64,000 nt of DNA from Achatina immaculata (lineage: Eukaryota > Mollusca > Gastropoda > Stylommatophora > Achatinidae), in contig CM019704.1 of assembly GCA_009760885.1 (NCBI GenBank), forward strand, positions 17,845,929 to 17,909,928, written 5' to 3'. Shown piece after piece: positions 21,717 to 33,957 of this stretch (position 1 is the first letter of the stretch; every line of letters begins with the position of its first letter). The notes beneath the pieces were generated by a model. That model searched no databases and was not told where the DNA came from. It saw nothing but the letters and a program-made list of their open reading frames with translations. Position numbers and translations under genes: made by a program.

Positions 21717-23269
21717 GCTATATGGTGGAGGAAGATCAGAATTAACACCAGATACTGAAAACTGTGATGGACCACCAATACTTGAAGATGAAATCATAGA
21801 TGCCATCAAACACATGAAGAAGGGAAAAGCGACTGGGCCTGATAATATAACAATAGAAGAAATAGAGGCACTAGATGAGACAGGAATAAAAATAATAACC
21901 AAGTTACTGAATGACATTTACAACAGTGGTTATATTCCCAGTGACCTGATTAAATCCACGTTTATAGCACTACCAAAGAAACCAGGTGCAAAGGAATGTG
22001 ATGACCACAGGACTATCAGCCTCTCATGTCACATAACGAAGCTACTTCTGAGAATCATTATGAGAAGAACAAGGAAAAAGATCAAAATGGAAATAGCAGA
22101 TGAACAGTTTGGATTTGTTGAAGGAAAGGGAACACACAATGCCATTTATGCTTTACGAACACTAACAGAAAGAGCTTTAGAAGTACAGAAAGATCTCTAC
22201 TTATGCTTCATTGATTACACCAAGGCATTCGACAATGTGAAACATAATGAAATTATTAAAATGCATGAAGACATCAATATAGACGGCAAAGACCTGAGGA
22301 TTGTAAAACATCTATACTGGCAGCAAGAAGCAGCAATTCGAGTTGGAAATAGAACTGGAAAATATCAAACTATAAAACAAGGGGTGCGACAAGGATGTGT
22401 ACTATCTCCAGACCTTTTTTCTCTGTATAGCGAGAATATTCTAAGAACAATCATCACAGAACCAGGCATAACAATTGGAGGATACAATATTAACAACCTT
22501 CGGTATGCTGAAGACACAGTACACACTGAGAACCAACAAAACTTGCAAAATCTCTTGAATAAAGTCGCCAAAGAAAGTGAACAGAAAGGCCTTACTTTGA
22601 ACATAAAAAAGACAGAGACCATGGTTATATCTAAGAAACAGAATCCACCAACATGCAGTATAAAATTAAACGGAACTATTCTGAAGCAGGTGCAGAAATT
22701 TAAATACCTTGGAGCAGTAATAACTTCGGATGGGAAATGCAGAACATAAATTAGGAACAGAATAAGCCACGCAAAGACTGCATTTCAGAGAATGAGAAAC
22801 ATATTATGCAACACATCCTTATCAATGAATGTTAGAAAACGAGTCCTAAAATGCTATATTCAACATATCTTGTTATATGGAAGTGAATCATGGACAATAG
22901 GCAAGTCTGCACAAAAATCATTAGAAGCACAAAAATATGGTTTATTAGAAGAATGTTGCGAATCCCCTGGACAGCAAAAATAACTAATGAAGAATGTACG
23001 AGAAGAGCTGTAGAGACAAAAAAACCTTGTCAAAAAGATAAGAGAGAAATAATGTACTTTCATAGGACATGCAATGAGAAGAGGGGGCATTGAAAATATT
23101 ATAACAACAGGAAAAATAGAAGGAAGAAGATCAAGAGAAAGACCAAGAGAAATGATACTGGACAGTCTGACGGGATGGTGTGAGAGGAGATCACCAACTG
23201 AACTGATGGCCTGCATGAAGGATCGTGTACTCTGGAGAAGCATAATAGCCAACGCCAGTCGGCACGGCT
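21717..23269 (+). pseudogene. LINE family A (RTE/BovB-like), nested 5'-truncated copy
   Basis: A 344-codon open stretch begins near the ELYGGERPE region of the first copy and carries [56 protein letters not shown] and thumb [11 protein letters not shown]. The catalytic box is LRYAEDTV instead of YADD, so the first catalytic Asp of that pair is Glu. Codons are also lost after it. A TAA at 22747 and later frameshifts end it. It keeps the bases (for example [10 protein letters not shown]) that the copy at 3.8 kb lost at its T run. It is inserted in family E in the same orientation. Confidence 0.9.
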
Positions 23270-23294
23270 CCTGATGATGATGATGATGATGATG
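23270..23294 (+). repeat. (GAT)n tail of the nested LINE A copy
   Basis: Eight GAT units directly after the CTCCTGAT stop region mark the 3' border of the insertion. Confidence 0.85.
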
Positions 23295-23755
23295 ATGAAA
23301 ACTATAATAAGATCAGCTGTCCTGATTGGATCAGAAACGTGGAGTACAACAAAGAAAGACGAACAGCAATTGCAGATCTTTGAGAACAAGACCCTAAGAA
23401 GAATCTTTGGGTCCACAAAGGATACCAGCAGTGGAGTATGGAGAGCTAGAAGGAACACTGATCTGACCAGCTTATTTAAATCCCAACGAATTATAAATGT
23501 CTTGAAACTGAACAGACTACGCTGGCTGGGGCATGTAGAAAGAATGGAAGAGAACAGACAAACGAAAATTATGTACGCACAAGAAATGAGGGAAATATAA
23601 CCAAGGGGTAGACCAAGACAGAGATGGAAAGACAACATAGAAGAGGATATAAAAGAAACTGGTGTCACCAGCTGGAGAAAGAAGATTATGAATGGAGGGG
23701 AATGGATGCGAAGTTTATCAGCAGAAATAAGTCTTAGTGGCTCGGAAAGCTGAAG
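23295..23755 (+). pseudogene. LINE family E, right half of the split copy
   Basis: An open stretch encodes GSETWSTTKKDEQQLQIFEN, KTLRRIFGSTKD, LNRLRWLGHVERMEENRQTK and then, after a stop, RGRPRQRWKDNIEEDIKETG. This is the C-terminal end of a LINE protein. It continues the piece that stops at 21716. Confidence 0.8.
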
Positions 23756-23759
23756 AAGA

Positions 23760-24160
23760 AGATGTTCCATGAACTTCTTTTCTTTTTTTTTTTTCTGTTA
23801 TCTTTTACTTTCCTCTTCTCAGTCCGCGCTTTCCGACGGGGTCAGCTTCTGGGTCAGCTTCTGCGTCAGAAAGCGAGATAGACGTAAAGTCAGTTCCGCA
23901 GGGATGAGTATAGAGAACTTTACTACCAACAGACAGGCATGTTTTAAATTTAAAGAAAAATTATAGTGACTTTATAATCTGCACACAGGCCTTCAAATGA
24001 GTAGATTTACATTAAATAAAATACTATATGCTTTATAAACTATTTTCTAAAATTACAGTAAAACTACCTACTATTTCAATGGAGCGACGGTGTCGAAGAA
24101 ACGAGTCGTCGTAAAACAGAACGTCGGAAGAGGGGAACTAACTATTTGTATGTATCTTAT
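23760..24160. other. Unassigned sequence
   Basis: A T run near 23783, otherwise nothing recognised. Confidence 0.4.
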
Positions 24161-24162
24161 CT

Positions 24163-26235
24163 TCTTATCTTATATCCTTCCCGTGCCGTTAAACGTCTCA
24201 TAGGGCTCGCAAAGTAGTTCGCCAATTTTTCCTGTCGTCTTCGGCGAGTCTTTCAACCTTTCAACCTCATCAAAGGATTTTATGTCTGTTAATTTGGCAT
24301 CTCTTAATAATGTCCTCTTCAGAGTTTCACGCGGTCTGCCTCTTTTTCTTCGGCCTGTTGTGCTCCACTTGATAGCTTGTTTTGGGATTCAATGATCATT
24401 TCTTCTCATCAATTAACCAACATATGTCCATCTCCTTTTCCTGATCACCCATGAGACTGGTTGTTGTTCAGTCATCTGTCTTATCTCTGCATTGTTCTTG
24501 AATTCGTTCCACTTGATGCCGAGTATTTTCCTTAGGCATTTGTTTTCAAAAGAGTCTAATTTCTTTTCTATTTCTTTAGTTGTTTTCCAGCTTTCGCATG
24601 CATAAATGAGGGTGGATATTACATTTGAATTGAATAGTCTTAACTTGGTTTTTGTGCTTATAACTTTTCAATTCCATATGTTCTCAAGATTCTTGAAGAT
24701 TGATGCTGCTTTTGCAATTCGGATCCTAACTTCCTTTCTAGTGTCACCGTCCTGGTCTATGTAGCTGCAACGGTATGCAAATTGATTGACTTCTTCAATA
24801 TATGTCCCTTCTATGTGTATTTTTCCATTTTTATTGAAGGGAATTTTCATTATTTTTGTTTTGTCCTTGTTAATTTCAAGTCCTATTTTGAAAGCCAGTG
24901 AAGACAGGATATCTGTTTTTCTTGCATGGAATCCACATTGTTACTGATAAAAGTTATGTCATCAGCAAAATCAAGATCTTCTAGTTGGGTCTCATGTACC
25001 CAGTCAATACCTGTGTTACCTGTGCAGCATTTTTTCATTATGAAGTCTATTGTAATCCCAAAAAATAAAGGAGACAGTATACATCCTTGTTTCACACCTG
25101 TTTTAATCTGGAACCATTCACTCATCCCTTCTTCTGTCTTGACTGCAAAAACATATCCATTGTAGAAGTCCTTAATGATGTTGACAATTTTAGATGGTAT
25201 TCCATATGGACATAAAATTCTCTGTAATGAATCTCTGTGTATGCTATCAAATGCCTTTTTAAAATCTAAGAAGTTCAGTATTAATGGTTTCTGCTTTTCA
25301 TTATGCTTTTCAAGAATTATTCTGAGAGTAAAGATCTGGTCGAGACAGCTTCTCCCTTTTCGAAATCCTGCTTCTTCTTCTCTCATTGCAGTATCCACTA
25401 TATCTTTAAGTCTATTCAAAATGACCTTGCAAAATACTTTTGACACAACTGATATTAAGGTTACTCCTCTCCAGTTGTTACAGTCACTAAGGTTGCCTTT
25501 TTTTTTTTTTGGTATTTTAACAATGATTCCCTTCTTCCAATTAGAAGGGACCTTTTCTTCTTTCCAAATCTTGTTAAACATTCTCTGTAGTTGTCTCATG
25601 TTGTCACTATTGATAGCTTTTAGCATTTCGGGTGTTATTTCATCTTCACCTGCAACTTTGTTGTTAGCCATTAAATTCACTGCTGTTTCAATTTCGTGCA
25701 ATTTAATTTAATCTAAGTTGACATTTAGTTGTGGGGCTGGTAAGTCAGTTTCAAGGTTTAGCAATTCTTTTGGGTGTGGTCGATTAAGAATTTCTTGTAA
25801 GTGTTCAGCCTATCTTTGCTTTTGGTCTTTATTTGATGTTAATAGAGTTCCAGTTTTGCTAATGATTGGTCTTTCTTTATATGTAATAGTACCTGTTAGT
25901 CTCTTTTGTATGTTATAGTTTTGCTGACTCCTGTTTTTGCTGCTTTTTCTGCCTCTTTCGCCATATTGTCTATATATTCTCTTTTATCCTTTCTAGCTGA
26001 ACTTTTTTACTTTCTTGTCTATTTCTTTGTATGTTTCTTTCGCCATATCTTTGCCAAGATCTGTTTTTCCATTCAACATGTCTAATTTGACTGCTCGTCT
26101 TTCATGTATATACTTCCATGTTTTATCTGATATCCATGCTTTTCTATTTGTTTTTTTTTTTTCAGTCCAGCGCTTGCTTTTGCTTCTGTGATTATGGCTG
26201 TGCTGTAAGAATTCCATAATTCATCTATACCTTAA
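24163..26235 (-). pseudogene. LINE family D, longest copy (reverse transcriptase)
   Basis: Read leftward from 26217: a linker (RWTEKKKTNRKAWISDKTW, ERRAVKLDMLNGKTDLG), then a 272-codon reverse transcriptase stretch (25701-24883). That stretch holds NNKVAGEDEITPEMLKA, WKKGIIVKIPKKKKGNLSDC, NNWRGVTLISVVSKVFCKVI, EEEAGFRKGRSCLDQIFTL, palm LDFKKAFDSI, GVKQGCILSP and the catalytic LDFADDITFIS. The thumb (VNQFAYRCSYIDQDGDTRKE) and the KIxRPRxT region follow with frameshifts. The end is TTTAACGGCACGGGAAGG plus a GATAAGA-type repeat at 24163. The endonuclease domain is missing and several stops block translation. Confidence 0.9.
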
Positions 26236-26239
26236 TCCT

Positions 26240-26880
26240 CAACTTCACTGGGTGTTTTGGAATGATTGGTAAGTTCCTGGTTGAAATTAATGTTAATATT
26301 TTCTTCTTGTAGGCTGTGGCTGTTTATCTTTATGTATGTATACCGTATATTTATATATTGTACATTACCCCCTATAAAAACCCTCCACAGAAGTGGCGTT
26401 TTGTTGAGCAATAAATGTCAGGTGGAGTCTTCACAACCCGCTAAGAAATGTGATACTATCTGTCTCAGAGAGAACAAGGAATTACCTGCGCGGTTTTTTT
26501 TTTAATGAGAACCAAAAGAACATAAAATGCCACGTGGAAATAAACCACGACACTTTAAAACGCTTAACCGGCACATATCACTTCCAACCGCGTGCAGTAT
26601 TTTTAGCTCAATGTCAAGGACGCCATTCATGTCGGGAATGGATGCATGTCGAGAGAAATATCTTGGCCTGTGTTGTAAGAATACTTAAGCTTTCATATGT
26701 TATTACGCTGCTGGCGAGACTTTTCGAATGGCGCGCGTAGAGTGAATCTCCTCCCGGTCAAGGAAGAACCTGCGGAAAAGAAATAAAGGTTGCTGTGCGG
26801 CGCCGATGTGAAAAGGTGAAGGAAAGGATAAAGTGAAGTTTAATCGGTGTGTCCAGTAGTATCGCTGCGAGAGCTACACA
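26240..26880. other. Unassigned intergenic sequence
   Basis: No coding signal; the short ORFs at 26266 and 26450 have no recognisable feature. Confidence 0.4.
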
Positions 26881-26884
26881 TACC

Positions 26885-27300
26885 ACGGCGCCTATGCTCT
26901 AGAGGCCGGCCACGTCCGAAACACACCCACACTGGTGAAATATGCCTAAACCGGCATACAGCAGGGGTGGAACTTGATGACTAGACATGTCACACCACCT
27001 CCGCTCTAGAGGTCGGTCATGCCTGATATACACCCATACTGGTGAAATATGGCTAAACCGGCGTACAGCAGGGGTGGAACGTGATGACTAGACATATCAC
27101 GCCACCTCCGTTCTAGAGGTCGGTCACGCTTGATATACACCCATGCTGGTGAAATATGCCTAAACCGGCTCACACCAGGGGTGAATCTTGAAGGCTACGC
27201 ATGTCACAGTACCTCTGCTTTAGAGGCCGGTCACGTCCTAAACACGCCCATACTGGGGTAATATGCATAAACCGGCTCAACCCAGGGGTGGAAGTCACTA
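26885..27300. repeat. Tandem repeat, 107-bp unit, four copies
   Basis: Copies start near 26897, 27004, 27111 and 27218. Each contains TCTAGAGG-CGGTCACG, ACACCCATACTGGTGAAATA and AAACCGGC-ACA-CAGGGGTG. GC content is higher than in the flanks. Confidence 0.9.
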
Positions 27301-27407
27301 GTGGCGAAGATTCGTCCTCCTGGACAAAAGCTCCATCCTGGTCACAACTAGGAATGGTTAGCGGCCACGACCACAAAATGCTGAAGTCGGAGACACTGGA
27401 CCAGGGC

Positions 27408-27672
27408 AGTCTAGATAGGCAACCACCTCTCACCCGGCGGGGATGTTTGCGTATCCTAATCACGCTGAGGTTTTCCGGTGAGAAAGTCCAACTCTGGACT
27501 GGATGGGCAACCACCTCTCACCCGGCGGTGATACACGGGTATCTCAAAATATGTCGAGGTTTTCGGTGAGAAAGTCCAACTCTGGCCTGGGTGGGCTACC
27601 ACCTCTCACCCAGCGGGGATGCACTGATATCCTAAACACGTCGAGGTCTTCGGTGAGAAAGTCCAAATCTAG
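27408..27672. repeat. Tandem repeat, 88-bp unit, three copies
   Basis: Copies of AACCACCTCTCACCCGGCGG lie at 27421, 27509 and 27597, each followed by GAGGTTTTCGGTGAGAAAGT. The sequence is unrelated to the 107-bp array just before it. Confidence 0.9.
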
Positions 27673-27674
27673 AA

Positions 27675-28138
27675 TAAACTGGTGCAACGAAAACCACGGT
27701 GTCACGGAATCCGCTTCAGAGACCCACCAAGAATACAGGCTAGAGCCCTGCGATACTCTGTGGTCCTTTGGGGGACCACACAGGAGACCACGGGACTTAA
27801 CGAGGACCACAGGCGTAAATTCAGTAGGATCACAATGCGGTATTGGTGGTAGAAGCGAACGAAGAAGAAAAAGAAGAAATATGTTATTAGAATACTTGAA
27901 ATACCTGTATTAGTTCTGTTGTTGAAACACTGAAAGTCTGCACTATAATACAGTTGTAGATAACGGCACAGAAAGAAATACGTAACAAGTGTACGATTTT
28001 TTCCCATTTTCTTAACTAAATCAATACTTCATAAAAAATAAATTACAAGACATGTTTAGAATTTGATTTATCGGCATATAACATTCAGTCTATCTTGAAG
28101 AAGGAATATCTGAGATAAACTCCTGCTTGTGGTAAATT
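27675..28138. other. Unassigned sequence
   Basis: Nothing recognised apart from repeated GGACCACA-GAGACCACGGG words near 27770. Confidence 0.35.
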
Positions 28139-28200
28139 TCTCTCTCTCTCTCTCTCATACACACATACACACACAGAGCGAGAGAGAGAGAGAGAGAGAG
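28138..28200. repeat. (CT)n, (CA)n, (GA)n compound microsatellite
   Basis: Three dinucleotide runs in sequence; a (GAT)n run follows at 28246-28267. Confidence 0.95.
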
Positions 28201-28383
28201 GACAAGAATTGAAATTGAGGGAAACAAAAAAAAGATGGAGGGGAGAGATGATGATGATGATGATGATGAGAGCGAAGAAATAACAAAATAATGAACAGGA
28301 ACTGAAATGAAGGAGAAAAATATTGCTCAGTGGCGTACATTTTTGAAAGAAATACGGACATGTACTAGCGATTTCCCTGCTGT

Positions 28384-28657
28384 TGTCAGGGTTGGCGAAT
28401 TGACCAAGACCCTAGCCCACGTCTCCATAATAATCCTAGTAATAGGCCTAGACTGACTAATAGGACAGGGATCACATAGTCCCCATGGTGGTGGAGTCTT
28501 CTAAATAAGCATTGCTCACCCTCTGCTTTTTAGTCCCGCTCAGGGACTGGGAATAAAAAACCGCGATAGCCTACTCCCAATCCGACACGATGGTCAGCCT
28601 CAACATCTTCACCACATCGGCTGCAGAGAGCAGAAGGTCCCACAATTCCATGGAGAT
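28384..28657 (+). mobile_element. Dispersed family S3, copy 1
   Basis: Shared blocks with the copies at 40.05, 52.6 and 63.1 kb are GACCAAGACCCTAGCCCAC, CCCCATGGTGGTGGAGTCT, GCTCAGGGACTGGGAATAAA and the end block TTCCATGGAGATAAA. This copy is diverged and its tail reads AAAAAGAAGAC. It is either a SINE or the 3' UTR of a LINE. Confidence 0.7.
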
Positions 28658-28659
28658 AA

Positions 28660-30040
28660 AAAGAAGACTAAGAAGAAAATTACTAATAGGAAAAAGAAAA
28701 GACGAAACATGAAAAAAAAACCCAAGATGAGATGAAAAAATAAAATTGCAAGAGAATGTGACAGTAACGCAGAAATCTGAGAGTAAGGAAGAAGATATGT
28801 CACGGTTTCCGAAGTGTCTGTAAGGGGAGGAGTCTGGAGTTCCTAATATCTGAAAAACAGAGGACACTGAACATTGAACACATGGGATGTCAGGTATGAA
28901 GGCTTAATATATATATATATATATACATATCTTTTACAAGTGATATGCTAGATTATGACACTAATTATTTGTCTTTTTATTAAGAAATATTTTACTTTTA
29001 ACTTTTAGAAAAACTAGGAATTTCGCATGCCCGCTGGCCGTTTGTCACGGACGGAAAAAGTTAGGGTTCCAACCCACATCCTCTATATTAACAGAATCAT
29101 TCTCCTACTGACTGAGCTAGCTGGACGGCTGACATACTTCTCAAAATTCAAGTACCGCAGAAGTATTGAGAAACGATGTGCTGCACCTCTACTGAAGCGT
29201 CAGTCGCTGCTGAAAAAGATTATGCATTTTTTTTTATGTACGACATTCTGTAGGTTTTTTTTGTGTGTGTACATAATACGGTGCTAGCTATTTCATATAA
29301 GTATAACTTTTGTTTTAGTTTTCCCAGCAAGTTATGCTTGTTCACCATCAGTGTATCACTGGATATTTCCATATCGCCTTTCTTTGACTCCGAAGTCAAC
29401 ATTTCTGTATGACTGATAACGCTTTACGTCGTGATGAACTTTACACAGTTTTGCAGCCATGCATGTGTCTTCTTGAGTTGTACCAGGGGAGACAAAAGAA
29501 CAAGAAAAAAGAAAGACATACCAGAGAAAATTTGTAAACCGATACGGAACCTCCAGTTCCCCTCTCCCCCACCCCTCTCCGCCACCCCTCCCCCCACTCC
29601 CCGATGCTACACCCTTGTCTGTGGCAGTGTGTTCTTCAGTTGCACCTGTTCCTTTATCACGAATCTTCAAATCTCTACGACGGAGCGTACACAAAAACAA
29701 AACAACAACATAAAAGCCGTCTTTTCTGCTCTTAGCATTAAAAATTCAAATTTCAATGCTCATTCCAGGCTAAATGCAGTTTTCATTTCTGATCTTTATT
29801 TACAGTGAATGGTCGTGATTAACAAATGCGTGGCGTTTGTGCCATCAAAGCAGTTGATTCAACTTTACGTCAATTCGTCAATTAAAAAAAAAAACAAAAC
29901 AAAAAAAAGTTATCTTGCTCAGTTCCCAGAATCTTGTAAAACGCCGAAAAAAAGGACAGGCTTACATCCTGCTGGTGGTGGCGTCGGATGGAGGATACTG
30001 TGTTAACAAACTTAATATATAACTTAGTAACTCATATATA
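28660..30040. other. Unassigned intergenic sequence
   Basis: A (TA)n run at 28907-28925 and an A run near 29884 are the only notable items. ORFs here have no recognisable domain. Confidence 0.4.
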
Positions 30041-30188
30041 CGGTGGCGTCTTAACGCACTGCCCTGGGGCTCCAGGTGTATGGGGCCCAACCAGCCCATA
30101 GTAATCTATGAATTCCTAAAATTAGAAATGGTGGGGGTCCAGTGTATTACTTTGCCCAGGGGCCCCTAATGTTGTTAAGACGGCCCTG
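30041..30188. mobile_element. Small terminal-inverted-repeat element (MITE-like), 148 bp
   Basis: The left end CGGTGGCGTCTTAAC and the inverted right end CAGGGCCGTCTTAAC match at most positions, and GGGGC/GCCCC words are mirrored inside. TA-rich sequence flanks both ends (ATATA and TATACA), fitting a TA-type target. Confidence 0.6.
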
Positions 30189-30201
30189 TATACACACACA
30201 A

Positions 30202-30248
<47 letters not shown>
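30189..30248. repeat. (CA)n / (TA)n microsatellite
   Basis: Dinucleotide runs directly right of the small element. Confidence 0.95.
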
Positions 30249-30250
<2 letters not shown>

Positions 30251-30254
30251 TTTA

Positions 30255-30880
30255 TCGTTTGTGAATCTTTTACAGAAAGTCAGTTCATATAATCGATAAG
30301 TCTGGAACCAAGTTGATATAAAAATTCCGTATCATTGTATTATCTGCAAAGTCGCCAACTTCGAAAGCGAAAAGAATGTCCCAGATATCTACATTTTGTA
30401 TCTGATAATGAGCTAAAAACTCGCTTAGTTTAGCTGTTTCCAGCAAGTATTGGCAACCCCGCTACACTGTGGCCTCTCCCACGTCTTGTTGGAGAACACA
30501 AAATCGCGTGAAGCCTGCAAGACAGAGTGCGTAGTCTGGCTGTTGATTCTGTCTGTGACATGGAATTAACTCCCACCAAATTTTACACCGCCTAAAAATG
30601 GTAACTTCCAAAGGCGTACCCATTTTACTACACAGTTTTACAGTGACGTTAAAGGTGTGGTAGTGGTATTATCTAGTGCTGCAGTTTTGTAATACATAGG
30701 TGTCTTTACCGTTTGCTTTACAGAACAGTTGAGGCCAGAAGTTTTATTTTTAATCATGTCCCGTTTCTCATGACAGTGGTTCATTCGAGGACACATTTGG
30801 TGCATTTCCGCTATCGATGATTGCCTAATGGCAGGACTGGCTTGACTTCTGTATCAGTGTGTTGCTAACCTTATGTTTGA
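30255..30880. other. Unassigned sequence
   Basis: Nothing recognised. Confidence 0.4.
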
Positions 30881-30884
30881 ATGA

Positions 30885-31148
30885 GCCTGGAAGTGAAGAA
30901 TGGCTGGAGACAGTGATTAACTAATCCAGAAACGCGAAGCTGATGGCTGGAGACAGTGATTAACTAATCCAGAAACGTGAAGTTGATGGCTGGAGACAGT
31001 GATTAACTTATACAGAAACGTGAAGCTGATGGCTGAAGTCAGCGATCAATTAATCCAGAAACGCGAAGTTGATGGCTGAAGTCAGCGATCAATTAATCCA
31101 GAAAGGCGAAGTTGATGGCCGGAGTCAGCGATCAGTTAATCCAGAAAC
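30885..31148. repeat. Minisatellite, 43-bp unit, six copies
   Basis: Unit contains GATGGCTGGAGACAGTGATT then AACTAATCCAGAAACG. Starts at 30901, 30944 and 30987 fix the 43-bp period. Two sub-variants differ at GGAGACAGTG versus GAAGTCAGCG. Confidence 0.95.
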
Positions 31149-31399
31149 ACCATGAAAGCACGATTTCAAGTTAATGTATAAATAAGAATCATCGTGTGCA
31201 TCAAAGCATAACATTGGGAAGTTAACGAATGCCCCAGTAACACAGTAAAGACGGCGGTCACCAAACATCTTCAGTATTACTGTACCGTCTGGCGTGCGAT
31301 AACCAAATCAAACAATGTCGGGGCATGGTCAGTACAAAGAGGAGCGAACATGCGAGAGACCGCATGTTGTAGGCATTTTGTGTGTGTATGTGTGTGTGT

Positions 31400-31645
31400 G
31401 TTTAAGGGGGAGGAGGAGGATAAGAGGGCGAATGAGTATCGAAGGTATCATAAGAGTACTCGTCTCTCATGGTGAAGGTCGATGGTTTGAATCCAGTGCG
31501 GGACAGTCTAGCCACCCAGCTGTAGAAAGTGGTACCTGGGTCCCGTTGGCGATGGGAATGAAAAGGCAACCCACATCGCCATCGTGTGGGCCGACAGGTC
31601 AAGGAAAATACGGACACTTAACACCGTACCACACCCCCCCCCCCC
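31400..31645 (+). mobile_element. tRNA-derived SINE (family 2), copy 1
   Basis: The B-box-like GGTTTGAATCC at 31484-31494 sits in a head that includes GTACTCGTCTCTCATGG-GAAGG. A body follows with CAGCTGTAGAAA, GACAGGTCAAGGAAAATACGG and ACACCGTACC. A better copy lies inverted at 52.38-52.58 kb. A C run at 31637 follows. Confidence 0.75.
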
Positions 31646-31649
31646 ACCC

Positions 31650-32615
31650 ACCCCCGGGTGCCTCTGAGGTGGTGATGATTCAAAACCTGCGTTCATGGCT
31701 GGTAGTCAATGGCAGCGTTATTGATTTTGATATTAAGTGGCTCCTAATCTACTGAATAAAAAAAAAAACAACTAAGGGCTCAGGATATTGCGATATCACA
31801 TACAAGTTAGCGGTCCACAAATTATATGTAATTGAAAAAAAAAATTAGTCCTCGGGATGTACAAAAGGATGGGAACCACTGCTCTAAATAGCACGGCACC
31901 TTCACCCTTTTACTTTTCAATGAGGCAAACGCGCTGAAATTTAGTCCACTTTTAACTGCTTTATGCTTATCGTGGACGCTTGGTGCTGTCACCTGACCGT
32001 ACATGGCCTGACGTCTCGTTTAGTCGAGCGCGGGAAAATAACATTACGGATGAGTGTAATCAGGGCCGGAATCGACATGTGTGATAGCGTTGCGTGTGCT
32101 TTGCGTTCTGCATTTTGATAAGAGGACATGTAGCCAGTGTTTGAAGTATATAAAGTGGACCTTTCATAGTTAGCTGTGAAATATGCCATTTGGAGCTAGT
32201 GAAAAGACATGCATATGACTAGAAGCAGGTTGAACTTGTATGCGATGAAGTGTTACATTAAGTTATGTAAAATGAATTAAATGATGCACTATGACATTAA
32301 TAGTATTTCTTCTTATGTACAGTTCGTTTTCTTAAGTATAACTTGGATCCGGGTGTTTCATAAAATAGTGTTTTCATTTTTATGGTTTCCTTGTGTGACT
32401 GATACGGACATAAGATTGCTGCAGCATAAAGCAGTAATTCAAAAGGGAACACTTTCCTTGTTGCTTGGGTTTTGTGTCGTTACGCAAGGTTGCCCTTTGA
32501 AGGGACAGCTCAGGTAGGTTATAGATTTTTGTTTACTTTCTATATCTCTGTCTGAAGAAGTAGTCCACTTTCCGTATGTGCTATTTGAAATGGTTGTTTT
32601 ACTCTGCAATGTGAA
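31650..32615. other. Unassigned sequence
   Basis: About 1 kb without a supportable gene. CAGTGGTTCCCATCC (inverted, ending near 31882) looks like one hAT-type end, but no partner was found. Confidence 0.4.
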
Positions 32616-32616
32616 A

Positions 32617-32624
32617 TATATATA

Positions 32625-32670
<46 letters not shown>

Positions 32671-32672
32671 TT
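32617..32672. repeat. (TA)n microsatellite
   Basis: Long TA run with one phase slip. Confidence 0.95.
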
Positions 32673-33500
32673 CTGTCTCTCTCTCTAATTTTGCCATCTC
32701 TTTTTCCCTCCGTGACCACCTCTCTCCTCTCTCTAGTTTCGCCATCTCCCTTTCCCTCCGTCCCCGCCTCTCTCTCTCTCTCTCTCTCTCTCTTTGTCCA
32801 GTTCCAGCCCCTCTCTGTGGAGTTCCAGTTTTCCTCCTTTCCTCCCTTTGTGTCGAATTTCATCTCTTTTCCTCCTCTATTTTTCTGTATCCAATTCCAC
32901 CCTCTCTTTCCTCCTCTATGTCGAGTTCCACCTATCTCCATTCCATATCCAATCCTAGCCCTTCTCTCTCCCCATCTCTCTCGAGTTTCACCCATCTCTT
33001 TCCTTCCCTCTTTCTACATTCAGTTCAACCTCTCCGCCACTTCCTTTTTTTCTAACTAATGTCACCCCTCCTCTTTCGTTCTGTGTTCGGTTCCACCCCC
33101 TCCCCCGTCTCTCTCTCTCTCTCGTTTCACTTCTCTTGTTTTCATTCTGTCCTTCTCTGTCTCCCCATCTCTGACGAGGAGTTCCGCTTATCTTCTTTTC
33201 TCCCCTTCTCTCTTTATCCAAGACCACCCCCCCCTTATTTTTCCCTAAACAGGATGAAAGATGAATCATGAAGAACAGAAGTTCACACCAGTCAGCGTGT
33301 CCAGTTCTTCACTCTTAGAAAATATCGTTCTTCCGTTCGTTCTTTCGTTCCCCCTACCTCTCTTTCTATCCAGTTTCACACATCCCCCACCCTCGCTTTC
33401 CCCCTTCTCTCTCTGTCCAGTTACGTCCCTATTCTCCACCCCACCCTCCCTTTCCCTCTATCCCATTCTACCCCGCCCCCCCCCCCTTTTCCATTCGCAG
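32673..33500. repeat. Long pyrimidine-rich tract with degenerate tandem units
   Basis: Over 800 bases are mostly C and T on the plus strand, with recurring CCAGTTCCA, CCATCTC and CTTTCCCTCC words and pure CT runs. The opposing Glu/Arg/Gly-rich ORFs are artefacts. Confidence 0.85.
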
Positions 33501-33504
33501 TTTT

Positions 33505-33955
33505 TTTTTCTTCCCCATTTTGGGTCTTAAGAAGTATCCTCTGTCCAGATCTCCATTTTGAGCTGTTTTGCCGCTTACCAAGCAAGCAAAATGACCGTTG
33601 TAAAACCTGATTTAGTACTGAACCTAATGTGTTAACATTCCACTTTTTGGGTTGTTTTTTTTTCTTTTCGAATATATTAGTTTTTTGAGGGGATAGGGGG
33701 TGGGATTTTAAGGTCACTTCAGTTATCGCGCTAGGATTTTTTTGAAACCAGTAAAATTATACCTGTCTTTATAACCTTGCGTGAAGTACTTTCCGAAATG
33801 CCGGTTTTCTCAATACAACTTTCGGTAAACACACTTTACAAACACTAGCGAAAAGTAAACGTTTCGTGTGAACTTTTCTTCTCATCTTATTTGTGCTGAG
33901 ATTTAATCTTTACACAGTTGTCACACGCTGAACCAAAGTCAAAACTGGCTGGTTT
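33505..33955. other. Unassigned sequence
   Basis: Nothing recognised. Confidence 0.4.
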
Positions 33956-33957
33956 TC

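Noticed and set aside
31840..31890. A hAT element end (inverted CAGTGGTTCCCATCC)
   Set aside because: No matching partner end or target duplication found within several kb.
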